Origin: Climacteris rufus
Taxonomy: Eukaryota; Chordata; Aves; Passeriformes; Climacteridae
Direction of reading: 5' to 3'
DNA length: 64,000 nt
Assembly (NCBI GenBank): GCA_013398175.1
Contig: VZRZ01004224.1
Location: 395,239 to 459,238 of the forward strand
Shown: piece by piece, positions 12,401-25,082 of the stretch
Numbering within the stretch: the first letter of the stretch is position 1
Layout: each line of letters starts with the position of its first letter
The notes under the pieces: model-generated
What the model was told of the DNA's origin: nothing
What the model saw: the letters and a program-made list of their open reading frames with translations, nothing else
Databases searched by the model: none
Made by a program: the position numbers and the translations under genes

Positions 12401-15400
12401 AAGACGACTAAGATTTTTGGATGCCAGAATCCATACAGACAAGGAGGTGGAAGGAAGGGTCTCCCCAAGTCCTTTCTTAATAGATTTACACAGGCAAGCT
12501 TATTTATTTGGTTTAAACTAGGTCATGATCCTGTCTTGTAGGTTTCTGCTTGTATAAACGTTCTGAATTCTTTTGATTTTCCAGGTGTATGTTGATCCGC
12601 TGTCAGCAGAAGATATGGAATTTATTGGGAATACATTGTTTCCTGCTATTGATAAAACTACTATTGCTAAAATGGTTGCTTTCAATAACAAGGTAAATGC
12701 ATTTTAATTTCTTTTGTGTAGAAGTAGGGAAAATGCAGTAAGATTAGAAAAATAGGTCTAATGTTGTATTTCGAAGCATTTTTGTAGAGAAATGTGTGGG
12801 TAAAAAAGAAAGATGGAAGTATATGCAGGAGAAGGCAAAGAACAGCATTAAACCCTGTAGCTGAATTCTTGCACCATAACAATCAGATGCTTGGTTGATA
12901 ACTGAAGAGGCACTATTTTTCACAGAAAATGAAACAGTAAGTACAGGAGTAATGTTAAGAGAAAGTAGTATTCTGTGATCTTAGGTAAAACCTCTTGTGT
13001 CAGCATCTTACCGCATATTCATTTATAAGAGTGCAAGAGCAAATTGGAAAATTGAGTAGAGTGTTAAAGAAATAGTAGAGGAGAGCCAAACTAAATCAAG
13101 TTTTAGTTCCTGACATATCTTCAGCAAAGTAAATTCAACTTGCTCTTTCAGTCATCATCTATCTTAAAGGCAGAATCAGTTGGGTTTTTAAAAAAAATAT
13201 TTGAAGACCAGCTTGTGGGGAGAATAAAAGATTATTTTTTTTAATGACTACTTTTTTTTTTTTCAGATTGAAAAAGAAGTAATGGCTGAAAAAAAGTGGG
13301 GACAGAAAGGAGGACCCTGGGAGTTCAACTTACGCGATCTTTTCCGCTGGTGCCAGCTTATGCTTGTTGACCAATCACCAGGAGGTTATGATCCAGGCCA
13401 GCACGTGTTTCTGGTATATGGAGAAAGAATGAGAACCAGAGAAGACAAAGAAAACGTGAGCTGTGTGTTCTCTTTCCTTGGTCAGGAACTATTTATAGAA
13501 ATTCAAGTGTAAATTTGAGGATTCCTTGCAATTCATTCATAGACATTATCTCTCAAAGAAAAATAGGTTTTGAGGTTTGATATTCATACCTGCTCCCCTT
13601 GCTGTTTGAAATACTGGTTTAATTGGTATAAAAGCAGACAGCTGATGTAAATGAAGGCAAGTAGAATAACAAAAGACTTAGAGCATAACACAACATACAT
13701 TTATGTGATTCTGTATTAAATAATAATGTTTGCCACCTACTTGCCCCTCTCTTGCTTAGAAATCCTGTGCTTTTGTTTAATTCCACAGCATTTACATGAT
13801 AGCAAACTAAAAGTCAGTCAGATTGTAAGACCGAAGTTATTTGCTGTTATGTGACCGGATATTTCCTCATGGATTTACTTTCCCTTTCCTGTAATATTGC
13901 TATATTTTTCTGTATTATCAAAGAGCTTATTTATTAAATGAATTCTATCCCAAGACTTTGTTAAAGACAAACATTGCTTACAGTATTTCAAGTCACAGGA
14001 AACCATGATTAATGGAGGGGTTGCTGTGGGCAGCTCACACTCATGTTAATTGCTTGCTGCACTTGGACTTAAATGAGCTTGTGATTTAACTGTTAGTTCC
14101 TATCACACAGCAGTAGAGCTGAGAGGAAAAGCTACCTCAGATGTAAATCTTTAGAAGTAAATCTTTGGAACAGTGGATAACTTAAACTGATAAGTCTCTT
14201 TTTTGCTCTTTCAACTGTTTTAGGTTATTTCTGTATTTAGAGACATTTTTGGCCAGGAGGCTGATGTGTATACAGGAACCAGAGAGTTTCACATCAATCC
14301 ATATAATGTTCAGGTAAACAAGAGATTTTGTGAGGGCATAGAGAAGGAAACAACTTGCACGGCTAAGCTCCCATTTGCCTCTGTCTCTCATCTCTTTCAG
14401 GTTGGTTATTCTGTTCTTTCTCGTGGCAACTACATTCCTCATGCTGGCAGGACTCTCTCACTTCTGCATCACTCACTGCAGTCCCTGGAGTCCATAATGA
14501 AGTGTGTGCACATGAGCTGGATGGTGATCCTGGTGGGCCCGGCAGCTGTCGGCAAAAGCAGCCTGGTGGAGCTGCTGGCCCATCTCAGCGGCCATCGGCT
14601 GAAGATCATGGCAATGAACAGCGCCATGGATACTACTGAGCTCCTGGGTGGATTTGAGCAGGTAGATGCTGTTTTGGTAATAGGGCAGTATTTCTCCTTC
14701 CACCTGATAGTGGCCAGTCTGCTCTGAGTTTAGTGTTTACAGACAGAGCCTTAGGCACCACGGTCTTCTGCACGAACTAACCCCCTCATGGCCTGTTTGC
14801 AGGTTGATATCAACAGGCCGTGGCAGCGCCTCTTGGAAAAGGTGGAGAATGCTGTGAGCACCCTAGTAAGGGACAGTCTTCTCCTAGCAGAACTTTGTGC
14901 AGATGATGCTGAAGTTGTGCTGCGTGCTTGGAGCAATTTCATCCTGAATTACAAACCCAAATCTCTGGGTGAAGGAGGTGGAAGTGTTACAGCTGAATTA
15001 GTGAGCAAACTGGAGGGAATACTTGTACTTACCCAGCGACTAAACAACAAAATAAATTCTTACACAAAGGCAGGTATGTATGGTGAGCAGTCTGAAGCAC
15101 TGACATTCTGTACTGAGCTACCCAGTATATGCAATACAAGCCCTTACCTTATATTCCTGGCAAAGGGAACTTGGATATGTTAATCTTGTGTTTGTACTCT
15201 GAAGCACTGATCAGCTGAGCTTTACAAATGTCAGCAGAATAACATATGGGTTGGTTTTCCTTCTTTTATTTTTTTTTAAATCGTTATTCAAAATAAGACA
15301 TTGATATCCATCAAACTTCATCTAATGTGGGAGAAGGGATGCAGAAGTGTATCTGTGTAGGGAGGAAAGTGTCAATCTAGTTTATATTTTGTTTGCTTGC

Positions 15401-18400
15401 AAACCCCTTCTGTTCACATGGATTTTGCTCATGGGAGGCTACTTAAAGAGTTGGAGCTTCTGCTGTTATGATCCCCTAAAAACTAGGAAGATATATGTTT
15501 ATTAACAAAATAACTACTTTTCTTGAATTGAAGCTGCTTCATTAATGTAAGTCTCAGTGTAAGATGTATTTCCTTTCAGAGTTTGCTCACCTGGTAGAAG
15601 AGTTCCGGCGTTTCAAGCTGCAGCAGGCCCAGGCTGCTGACTGTAACAGCCATGGCACTTTTGAGTGGGTGGATGGGATGCTAGTTCAGGCTCTGCAGTC
15701 TGGAGACTGGCTGTTAATGGACAACGTTAATTTCTGCAAGTAAGAGATTTTAGTGGCCTTGTTTCAGCCTTTGACCTCCGTTAATGATTTTGCTTCTTAC
15801 CGTGTGGTTCACAACTGAGTATTTTGCATTTGATAATACATGGGAGCAGTAACTTAGATTTTCTGGACAAGTGTCTCCTTCTCAGACAGCTTAGCAGTTA
15901 CCTTACAAAGTAATTAACTGTTTGGCTCTTGCCTAAGACTGGTACTATTTTGGTTTCAGATCAGAAAGGGATCAAATTATCTTTTTGTGACCACATGAAT
16001 TTCTTTTGAATGTAGCCCTTCTGTGCTGGACCGCTTGAATGCTTTGCTTGAACCAGGAGGTGTTCTGACCATGAGTGAGAGAGGTGTCATAGATGGCACG
16101 ATTCCCACAATAGCTCCTCATCCAAACTTCAGGTACTTTGCATTTCTCCTCCCCCCCCCCTCCATCAAATAGCAGGTTTAGAATAAAAACGTCATCAGTG
16201 AGCCAGTCTTTTGGTATTTTGAATGCCACTCAGTTTGCCATGTAGTGTAGTGCCACTGCCTCTCTGGCAAGGAAGAAAACTGCACTGTGATGAGCATATT
16301 AAAGAGAGCTTAAGAGGCTTTGCTTTATATCCCTTTTGCAGCATGGACTAGTACACAGGAAAATTCATAGCAGTGTACCTCTGTCTAGATTTTCCATTTC
16401 TAATTTAGGATTTCAGCACTTTCCTGACTCCCTGTAATGAAGTTGAGGATACATGCACTGAGGATGGTGAAGTCTTTAGATAGGCTGATCGTGAAAGCTG
16501 GTATATGGGCATTATAATTTTATTCCCAGCTTTTTCCATTCCATCTATAAATTTGAGTTTCCTGCAGTGACAGAACTTAAAAAAGCCTAAAAACCCACCC
16601 AAACAGACAGTCTGTTCTCTCAGACCTGAAGTAGTTTCTGAGGAAGATGGGAGGAGAACATAGAGAGTAATCTGTAGAATTCCTACCTTTTCTAAATTTG
16701 TGAAAAGAATATTGGGACTGATATGCTCTGCTTCCTCTGAATTGGAAACAACATTTTTAACTTTTCAGAAACCTGTTTGCCCAGCATTGTATCTCAGAAC
16801 TATTTTTTCTTCCTTGCTTTTAAGAGGAGTCTGCTGATAGTATTAGTTACTTGGATGTTGGATAGTTTGGGTTTAAAATAGCACAAATTTATCTGAAGCT
16901 GTTGCTAAGAGTTTTAAAAGCTCTCTCTATGGCTCAGAGGCATAGCTTAACTTTTCCTTGTAAGTGGGCAAATGATAAAACAGACATAACTCAGATATAA
17001 TGAGTTAAAAGTCATGCAGAATATCTGTGTCTAATTTCAAAGCATAACTATGCATGCAGATTTCTCATTTAAATTCAGTAGCTGTCTGTGGCTTTCTAGA
17101 TATTGTGTCCCCATTTTTATGAAGATTAACTTACTTTATAGAGGAGCAGATTTGGTAGTTCCAGAGTGATAAGTTTAAGGACCTAAGTTACATCTTAAGA
17201 ATTTAAGTCAATTGAGCTAGATGGTAGTTGTAGGTCCTTTCCAACTTGAATTATTGTATTCTAATATCCAACAGGCTTTTCCTTTCCATGGATCCAGTTC
17301 ATGGGGAAATATCCAGAGCCATGCGGAACCGTGGGATTGAAATTTACATTCCTGGGGAGAATGATGGAAATGTGTTGGACAGTCTGGATTTGAAATTACT
17401 CCTGCATAGTTTGGGCTTAATTGGAGATAGTGTCTGTGATGCACTTCTGGCTGTGCATTCAGAAGCCAAGGCAGCAATAGCAGGTAAAAAAATGTCTGGT
17501 CAGTGTCTTTTAGCAGCTTGGGCTCGTTACATGTATATGGATGAACTGCTCAGTATTAAACCATGGCTATTTTATTGTGTAATGTGCTGATATAAATAAC
17601 CACGTAAAATATAATCAGGTAGTTTTAGATTGTATTTTTTCATTCTCAAGAAGTAAGCCCAAGTCATGAAAAAGTGGTAACTGGAGTATTTTCTTAAGGA
17701 GACATCAGACACTGGCACCTGTCAGTTGTCTCTTGCTATGGGGAAGGCAATATATTCTAAGTGAAAATCAGCAAAATAGAGGGTTTGCACAAGTTGTTCT
17801 TTGGAGCTGAGTTTCATTCTTCTCAGCTGCTTGATGTCTTATTTTGAGCTAGTCATCTGTTGTTTACAGTCTTGTCAGATTTTCTTACCAACTTTGGGAA
17901 GAATCCATTCAGTTTTCAGAACACAGTAGGATTCTTCTGTTTTGTATCATGGCATCTAAAGTGGTGTTTGTTCTCAGAGGATTAAAGGGCTGACAGTTGC
18001 TAAACATTCATATCACCCTAAATGCTGTGTATCTTTCAGGTTCTGTGTCATCTTTGTCACCCTTGCTTCAGGCTGCTGCATTAATAGTGCAGCAAATACA
18101 AAGAGGCCTTGGGTTAGCAAAGTCTTTTTACAGAGCCTGTTGGGAAGTTTATGGCCGCTCACAACAACTGCAGATTAACCAAAAGGTAAAAGTCCTGTAT
18201 TTGAAAGCTTTTCTTGTATCATCTAGATCAGTGAAAAATGTAACTTCATGAGGCTAGTGTTTGAGATCCTCTGCTTCCTAAGTGCCTGAGCAAGAGGTTG
18301 ATGAAGATGGTGCTCTTGGAGAGATGAACCAAGTAATATCCTGGTTGGACTCCAAGACTTGTGGTTTGTAACCGCTTCAGCTGAGACTTTGGGATATTAT

Positions 18401-21400
18401 TGCTGGTGTGTCTCTAGCCTGTAGCACTGCACACTATCATCTGTAGGCATACTCACTTCTTGTTTTAAACTGTACAGTGTGTTATTTCACTTCTGGTGGG
18501 AATGTTTTAGTGCATTCATTGTGTAGGTTATACAGTGTTTGTAGAACATCTGTTTCATAGTAGTTTCATAAGAAATACATTTAATTAAAGAGTTTTCTGA
18601 GCAGTTGTGCCTGATTACATGTTACATGTCTGAATATGACTCTAAAGTGCTTTTTGGTTGTTTGTTGTAGCTTGTGTTAGAATTGGTTACAAAGCATGCT
18701 TCCTCTCTGGCTTCCCACGAAGCTTGGGGTGAGTCCTTGCTAGCAGTGGGACTGTGGCCAGACTCTCTGCCTTCAGCTGTGTTTGCAGCGGAAGATTCGC
18801 TCCTTTCGACAGTCCGGAGTGATGGACAAGTCCTACTGTATTGTCTGCATAGACTAAACCTCAGAAACTGCAGGTAGGCAGGAAACATTTTTTATCTAAT
18901 AAATGAGAAACAATATATGTGAAGTGTTTTTGGCATGTCTCTGTTCCTTGCAAAATTCTGTCCTCATCAAATTGTGCAGTTAGAGATTGTGATTGTCATA
19001 CACTGTAACTGTGTTCCTGTTACCTTTCCATGCAATCATTGCAAATAAAAGTTTAATTATTTACTGTTTTATTCTTAAGTATTCAAAGTATTCAAAATAT
19101 ATTAAAAATATTTTACTCTTTAATCTTCAGTAAGTACATTTGACCCATTTTGAGAGTTGTTAGGAGTAAGCATTTAACAGAAAATACAAATGCAAACACT
19201 GGATTAAGTAGGTAATAAGATCCCCAAAATCTCTTCCTTTGTTTTCCATCTGAAGTTAAAAAAACCTGAGCATTTAACTAGTTTTAAATACACTAATAAT
19301 CCTCAGTATTTTAATATCCTTTTTATTTTCATGTAATCAATTATTCATCAGTTATTTTAGGTCCAGTACCTTCAGGTGAAAAACAAATTCCCTTCTTCAG
19401 ACAGAGCTGTCTGAAAGAAGCAGAGGCCTATATGCAGGGGCATATGCAAGAAGTTTTTTTATGATTTCTTGGGCAATATAGCTGTTATTTTCACAACACT
19501 GGTGTAAAAACTTCCTTTCTGCCTTCTTTGCTTAGTAACCTACTCTGGACAGGTACTGTAGTTTGCTTCCAGTGAAAGAGCAAGCTGCAGAAGTTAGCAC
19601 TAAGATGTAATGTTGAAATTGCAAAACCTTAGCAACGTGCTGTGTCGTTTGCTTTTTGTTTGTTTTTAATCAATGACACTTCCTTACCTATCTTTTTGTC
19701 TTTTTAAATTTAACTTTGCACATGCACAAATCAATTAGAATTTCTCAGTGAAATGCTGTTGATATTCACTTGGGGGTACTGCATGAATCTTTGCCAATAG
19801 TGAGCTCCTGTTAGTAGATGCCCACAACTGATTTGAAGTTGGAAACTGGTTTTAAAGCTAAATAAAGGAGGAAAGATTATTGCACTGCTACACTCACACC
19901 TGAAGATCATTGCATGCTGAGTAGCTTGACCTGCAGAATGTATTCTTTCCCAGATCTGGAAGTTCAGGCCCTTGATTCCTGGACTTCTTTGTGTTTCAGG
20001 ACCATACCACTGACTCTTCAAGATCTTAAAAAAATTATGCAGTCCACTAACCCTGAAAGTCTCAAATTCAGTGCTGTTGAGATAGATGCAAACTGGATGG
20101 ACACAATAGAAGTTCTCCAGGCTTCAGTGAAATTGTTCATAGAAAAGGCCACCAATCAAGATTGGAAATTAAGAGTTAAATGGCTTAACTCCTTAGCCAA
20201 GAATCTGCCACAGGTGCTTGGTATGTAATCATTTAACCTTGTTTTGTCTAAGGGCTGATTTGTTATGTTTTTGCAAAGTAAGTCTTCTATGAAAACATCC
20301 AGACCATTCGAATTATCTGAGTTATGAAGACTGTCAACTATCCACACTAATTCAAGGTCACTGAGGCTCCAGGGAGAGACAGAAACAGGTTGTGCATATT
20401 AGGGACAACAGAAGACTTTGGGCTAAACATTGTCCTTTATGATTCAGGCATGTGTGTAACTTGTACCATTTCTGAATTACAGCTATTTCTGGATCTGTCT
20501 TGGTCTATGTAAGCAAATGTGCCTTTTCACTATTTTTTTTAGTGATAGTAAAAGCAGCAAAATGCCTTCTGTGTATTTGGTGTTAAAATACAAATGGATA
20601 GAAAGACAGGACACTGCAAAACTGAGATTTCCTGTAGCAGCGTTCTGTAAATGTTATTGATAATAGCTGAATGAGCTGTTGATAATAGCTGAGTGAGCTG
20701 TTCACTTAATTACTGTATTAATCACATCAAAATTATGGACAGGCATTAGACAGGCATTAGTCCAAGTAATTCACACATTTAGCTTTCTTGTATGGTTGAA
20801 ATCTCAGACTATGTTGTCTCTGTATTAGTGGAATTGCTTCCCCTTTATTTTGCTGTCTTTCTGGCAGGTAGATCTATAAAGTAGAAAACACCTAAAAAAT
20901 TACTTTAATGAAAAGTATGCTTTTTGTTTTTTACAAACAAAAAATCCCCCATAAAACTAGATGTATTGAGAAGAAGATTTGAAGCTATAAGCTCATGGAT
21001 TTTCACAAACCATATTTTTAATAGCATACATAAAGTATCACCAGTTTGACTAGAACTCTTTACTGGATTTATGTCTTCAGCCATGACATTCTGTCTGCTT
21101 TTAAGACATTTTGGAGTTAATACAGAATAAGATCAACCAGCATATCCAGAGTGCATGCATGGATTTGACTTGTCCACTTGTGCTGGCACAGTTCAAGTTT
21201 TTTCTTTTTTTGTACTAAATGCTCTTTTATGCCCATGTTCTTCCCTCTTCACCTGCAGATGCAGTGCGGATTCAGCTGGAAGCAGGTGCTGTAGCCCTTG
21301 GTTGTTTCTATGCCAGTCCCCTCTCATCTGGAGTCAGTAACATGATCAAGTTGCTACAGCCAACTATGACAGGTACTTCTGGAAAAAAAATGATGTAAGA

Positions 21401-24400
21401 CATTGGTGCTTCCTTTATATGTTCTCTGAACGCCCTGCAGTCCTTCTTAGGAAATGTATGTAGCAAAACAAAGGCTAAATTCTAATTATATGTTGCTTTT
21501 TTATAAAAGAAATTACAACAGAGACATTCTTGCTGTCTAGAACAGCAAATATGGCAATTAAATGCATTCTTCCTATTCATGTTAGATATGAGTGCTGTGC
21601 CCATAAGTCCTGGCTGTGTATCTGTGGCTCAGATGTATTCCTACAGCTCAGAGCAATGTTCTGAAAATGATACATACATCCACTGCCTTTCTGATTTGAT
21701 AGCTTAGGGACCCTGGTCTTTTTTACCCAAGATTTATAGTGTTAGCCCACCTGAAACCCATGTTTTGGCCTGTAATTTTCCTTTGGTGTTCTGTGGGGAG
21801 CTCAGGCCTGTAGTTTCCATTCCAAGCTTCTTAGGAGCATGAAAGCTACATAGAGTGACACTGGGCCTTTTAAGGATGGTCCTGGGTATCTCACCTGGAC
21901 TGTGAGTTGGACTTGAGTTTCCAGGCTCTTTTTGGATACTCTGATCCCTGTTTATTTTATTGTCACTGTTCTGTTTTGCAGAACTTGCAGCCAGCTTAAT
22001 GTTTTTCTGTTTTGATATCTGGAGTGAGAGAGTTTGACTGCCTTCCTCTTAGGCTTCCTTCTTCCTTTCCATAATGTTCTTGCATAGGCAGGGGGATCAA
22101 GAAAAGTCTACTGTGCAATGTTTCCACTGCTATCCTGTCTTGTCTGCCTTTCCAGATGAACATGTGATGCCTCTGGACCCAAGATGGAACATGCAGTTTT
22201 TGGAGGTCATTAGAAATTCGATGAACTTTGATACAGAAATGGAACACACAGAGCAGCTTTTTATCCTTTTGAAGTCTGCAGCAAATCGGTGAGTTACAAA
22301 AACAACCTTGTAAAGACTGCCCAATACCTGTAATCAGTGCTGAGTAAGCACTTGTGGTGTCTGCCAAGTATGTTTTTAGGTTTTGATAGATGTGATCTAA
22401 AATACCAGGAAGAAATCTTGTGCAGGTATTTAAATTCTTTGCATCTATAGATGCATGCTTAAAGCTATCATTTAATATAGGGAGCAGAGCTCCCAGCAGT
22501 AGGGAGTACTTCAATAGGCTGCAGTACCTTAAGGACAAATCAGAACTGTGGGATAAAGCATTAAATAGGCAGAAGCAGCAGTCTGAAATCTCTGACAAAA
22601 CTTAAATAGTTGACCTGTTCTTGGATTAGGACTGTTTTTCCTAATAAGAGTAAAAATTACACAGAGTTTGAAGTTGAAGTGTAAGGAAGCAGCTGCTCAC
22701 ATATCCTACAGGCCATGGTGTTGCATCTGTTTAGTAGCTCACCAGTTTTTCCTTCCTGGTCAAGTCAGGAATTTGCTCTCTGTGAAACTTGCTTCTGCAA
22801 AAACCACATTCAGGCAGTTATCTGCTGCACTTGGTTCTTCTTCCATAGTACAGTGAATGTATAATGTCATTTTGTAGTTCCAGCATCACATTGTAGCTCA
22901 CCATTCTCATAAGGCTGAGGCTTTAAAGCAGTACTGGATTTTTAACAGCTTTGTTTTTGCTTCAGGGCAGTGTTGTTTCTTGACCGAGAAAAAAGAAGTT
23001 ACACTGAGAGGAGTTTGATTGCCAGCAAGAAGCCAAGAAACAGTGTCTTAAGAATGTCTCTAGATTTCCACAAAAGTAGGTTGATTTTTGCTGTTTCTTT
23101 TGGTTCTGTAGTCAATGTGAAACATAGTTAATTTGCACTGCTATGAAATACGTACCTGAAACATGGTGTGTCCTGAGTGTGCAAAAGAAGAATGTGTGAG
23201 TGTAAAGCAGTCAAATAACTAATGTGGTATCTAACCCATTATTATTAAATTAGATGTACCTCAAGGTACACTATTTATGTCTTGCCTCTATGAGGTAATG
23301 AGTGAATGTAATTTATCTCTGAATTATCTAAACTTTGGGATAATGATGGAGAGAAACTGGAATAATGTTTTGTCTTTAGCTAGTAAGAATACCCATGTTC
23401 TTCAGATGTGCTTTTGTTCTATGTAAGTAGAAAGTTTTACTTCTAAAAATCTTGTGATGAGGTTAGTGTGCTGCATAGAAACAATAGGTATGAATCCCTC
23501 ATTATGGATTTTTCGTATATATGTGTGTATATAAAATGCATAGAGGTAATAGAGGATTGTGCAAATAGTGAAGGACTACTTTTACTATTTCAATTCTTGG
23601 ATCTTTTCAGGTTGTTTTGGGTTTTTTTTCTCAACCATAAAGAGGTTCTAGTGATCAGAATTTGACCCTTTTGAGTCACGTGATGTGGCTGGAATATTCA
23701 GTCCCTGCCTTTCTTTCCCTCTTCCCCAAACCTTAGATCCAGGAAGTTACAACTGTCTTCCTCATGGAATTGTGGTCAACCTTGCTGCTTTCTTTGAACT
23801 TTGGGATGCATTTGTACTTCAGTGGGTGAAATCTACTCAGGTGGCCTTAAGTGACGATGACATGCATGATGTGAGTAGACTTTTTGTAGCATATTTATAG
23901 AAGTTAAATGAAATAAGACTGTATGTAGAACACTATTTTTATTTTCAGGGACCAAGAAATAAACAGCAGTGCTTCTGTTTGTATTCAGAATATGCCTAAC
24001 AGTAGGCAAAGGATTATGTTTGTTTCAGTGGCTGTTTTTGTGCTCTGCCTTCTCATTTCTTCTGTGTGGAATGTAGCCTGCAGATACTTGGGGAAGGAAT
24101 TACCTTACCTAATACACACCTGGATGTAGATAGTTGCTGAACTTGATCATCAAGCCCTTTAATACCTGCTTAAGATGGCATGAATTGTGCTGTAGGAGTG
24201 CCTGTTGCTCTCCAGTGATGATAAAGGGAGTATCCATATCTATCTGTGATAAGACTATCTGAATCTGGACAGCTGACATGCAGGTCACAGGGGTGGTTCA
24301 CTTCTCCTTCTCCCTTTTTCAGACCATGAATATTGTTTTGCTGAAATCTTGACACTGTAGACTTGGTGCAGGGTTTGCTTGGTTTTGGCTTCTGTAGTTC

Positions 24401-25048
24401 CACCTGCCGCTGTGGTGTTTTTAGAGAACCTGTAGTTGAGTCCTGGTTGTGTAGCACTAAATACAAAGCACTGTGGGAGTGTGAAGCTAATGCCCATGAT
24501 GGTGGGTGTGCTTTTCCTCTTGCTTGAGGTAGGAAGCATTCTGTAACACTGTAACCTGGTTGGGTTGTGCTCAGGTTTTATACTGCACGCTGTGGCGGGA
24601 CCGGCTCTGGGCCATCTCTGACGCGGTGACAGTGGATTCGCCAGGGTTGTCACTGCTGTCCCTGCACTGGCACTGGGTCATGAAACACCTGATTGACAGA
24701 GTTCCTCAGATGCTTGGTGGATCAGACCAGAACAAGTGAGTGGCCTTGTTTACTGCCTTTTGATTTGTTTCTGTTGTATGGATGCATGAATTACGCTTTT
24801 CTTTGGTGTTACAGCTAATTAGTGTCCAAGTCGTGTTCCATTAGTGATGCAAATACAACATATCAAATAGCTGTTCATTTTAAAATTCATGTTTCCTGGC
24901 ATTGTGCTTCTGCTTGCTCAAACGATCATCTAGAACTTTTACCCCTTTAGGGAAAGGATAAGAGAGAGACTTTTCTTTCTTATGTATCCTTTTGCCTTGT
25001 TTTTCAAACTTCTCTTAACTTTGTGACCTTTTTCTGTCCCCTGTCCCT

Positions 25049-25082
<34 letters not shown>

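Larger units (their letters stand above)
10571..14313 (+). other. MDN1: AAA5 module (w14-w19)
   Basis: Walker A is GSPGVGKTS (w14). Walker B is WIVLDELNLAS, split between w15 and w16. The sensor segment is IFGCQNPYRQGGGRKGLP, and the arginine finger region is FLNRFTQ (w16). Lid helices with FNLRDLFRWCQLML follow in w18. The motif set is complete and the module is expected to be catalytically active. The introns after w13 and w16, on either side of this module's core, both use GC donors. Confidence 0.9.
14401..18185 (+). other. MDN1: AAA6 module (w20-w25), Walker B degenerate
   Basis: Walker A is GPAAVGKSS (w20). The Walker B position reads WLLMDNVNF (w22): the usual catalytic glutamate after the aspartate is asparagine. 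Sensor and finger segments are FLSMDPVHGEISRAMRNRG (w23-w24). The missing glutamate suggests that this module binds nucleotide but hydrolyses poorly or not at all. In Rea1/MDN1 the outer modules (1 and 6) are described as degenerate, and this agrees. No further P-loop follows downstream, which is why this is called the sixth module. Confidence 0.88.

Noticed and set aside
18290..18395. Possible C/D box snoRNA (TTGATGA ... CTGA) in intron w25-w26
   Set aside because: The C box lacks the leading purine, the terminal stem is only about 4 pairs, and no internal C'/D' boxes are clear.
20207..20221. Donor gtgctt after CCACAG at the end of w27
   Set aside because: Using it would break the phase with w28; the gtatgt 8 bases later fits both phase and consensus.
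21996..22598. 200-codon open frame on the minus strand over exon w29
   Set aside because: Antisense to a well-supported MDN1 exon and its introns, no recognised domain, Cys/Leu-rich composition typical of chance antisense frames.
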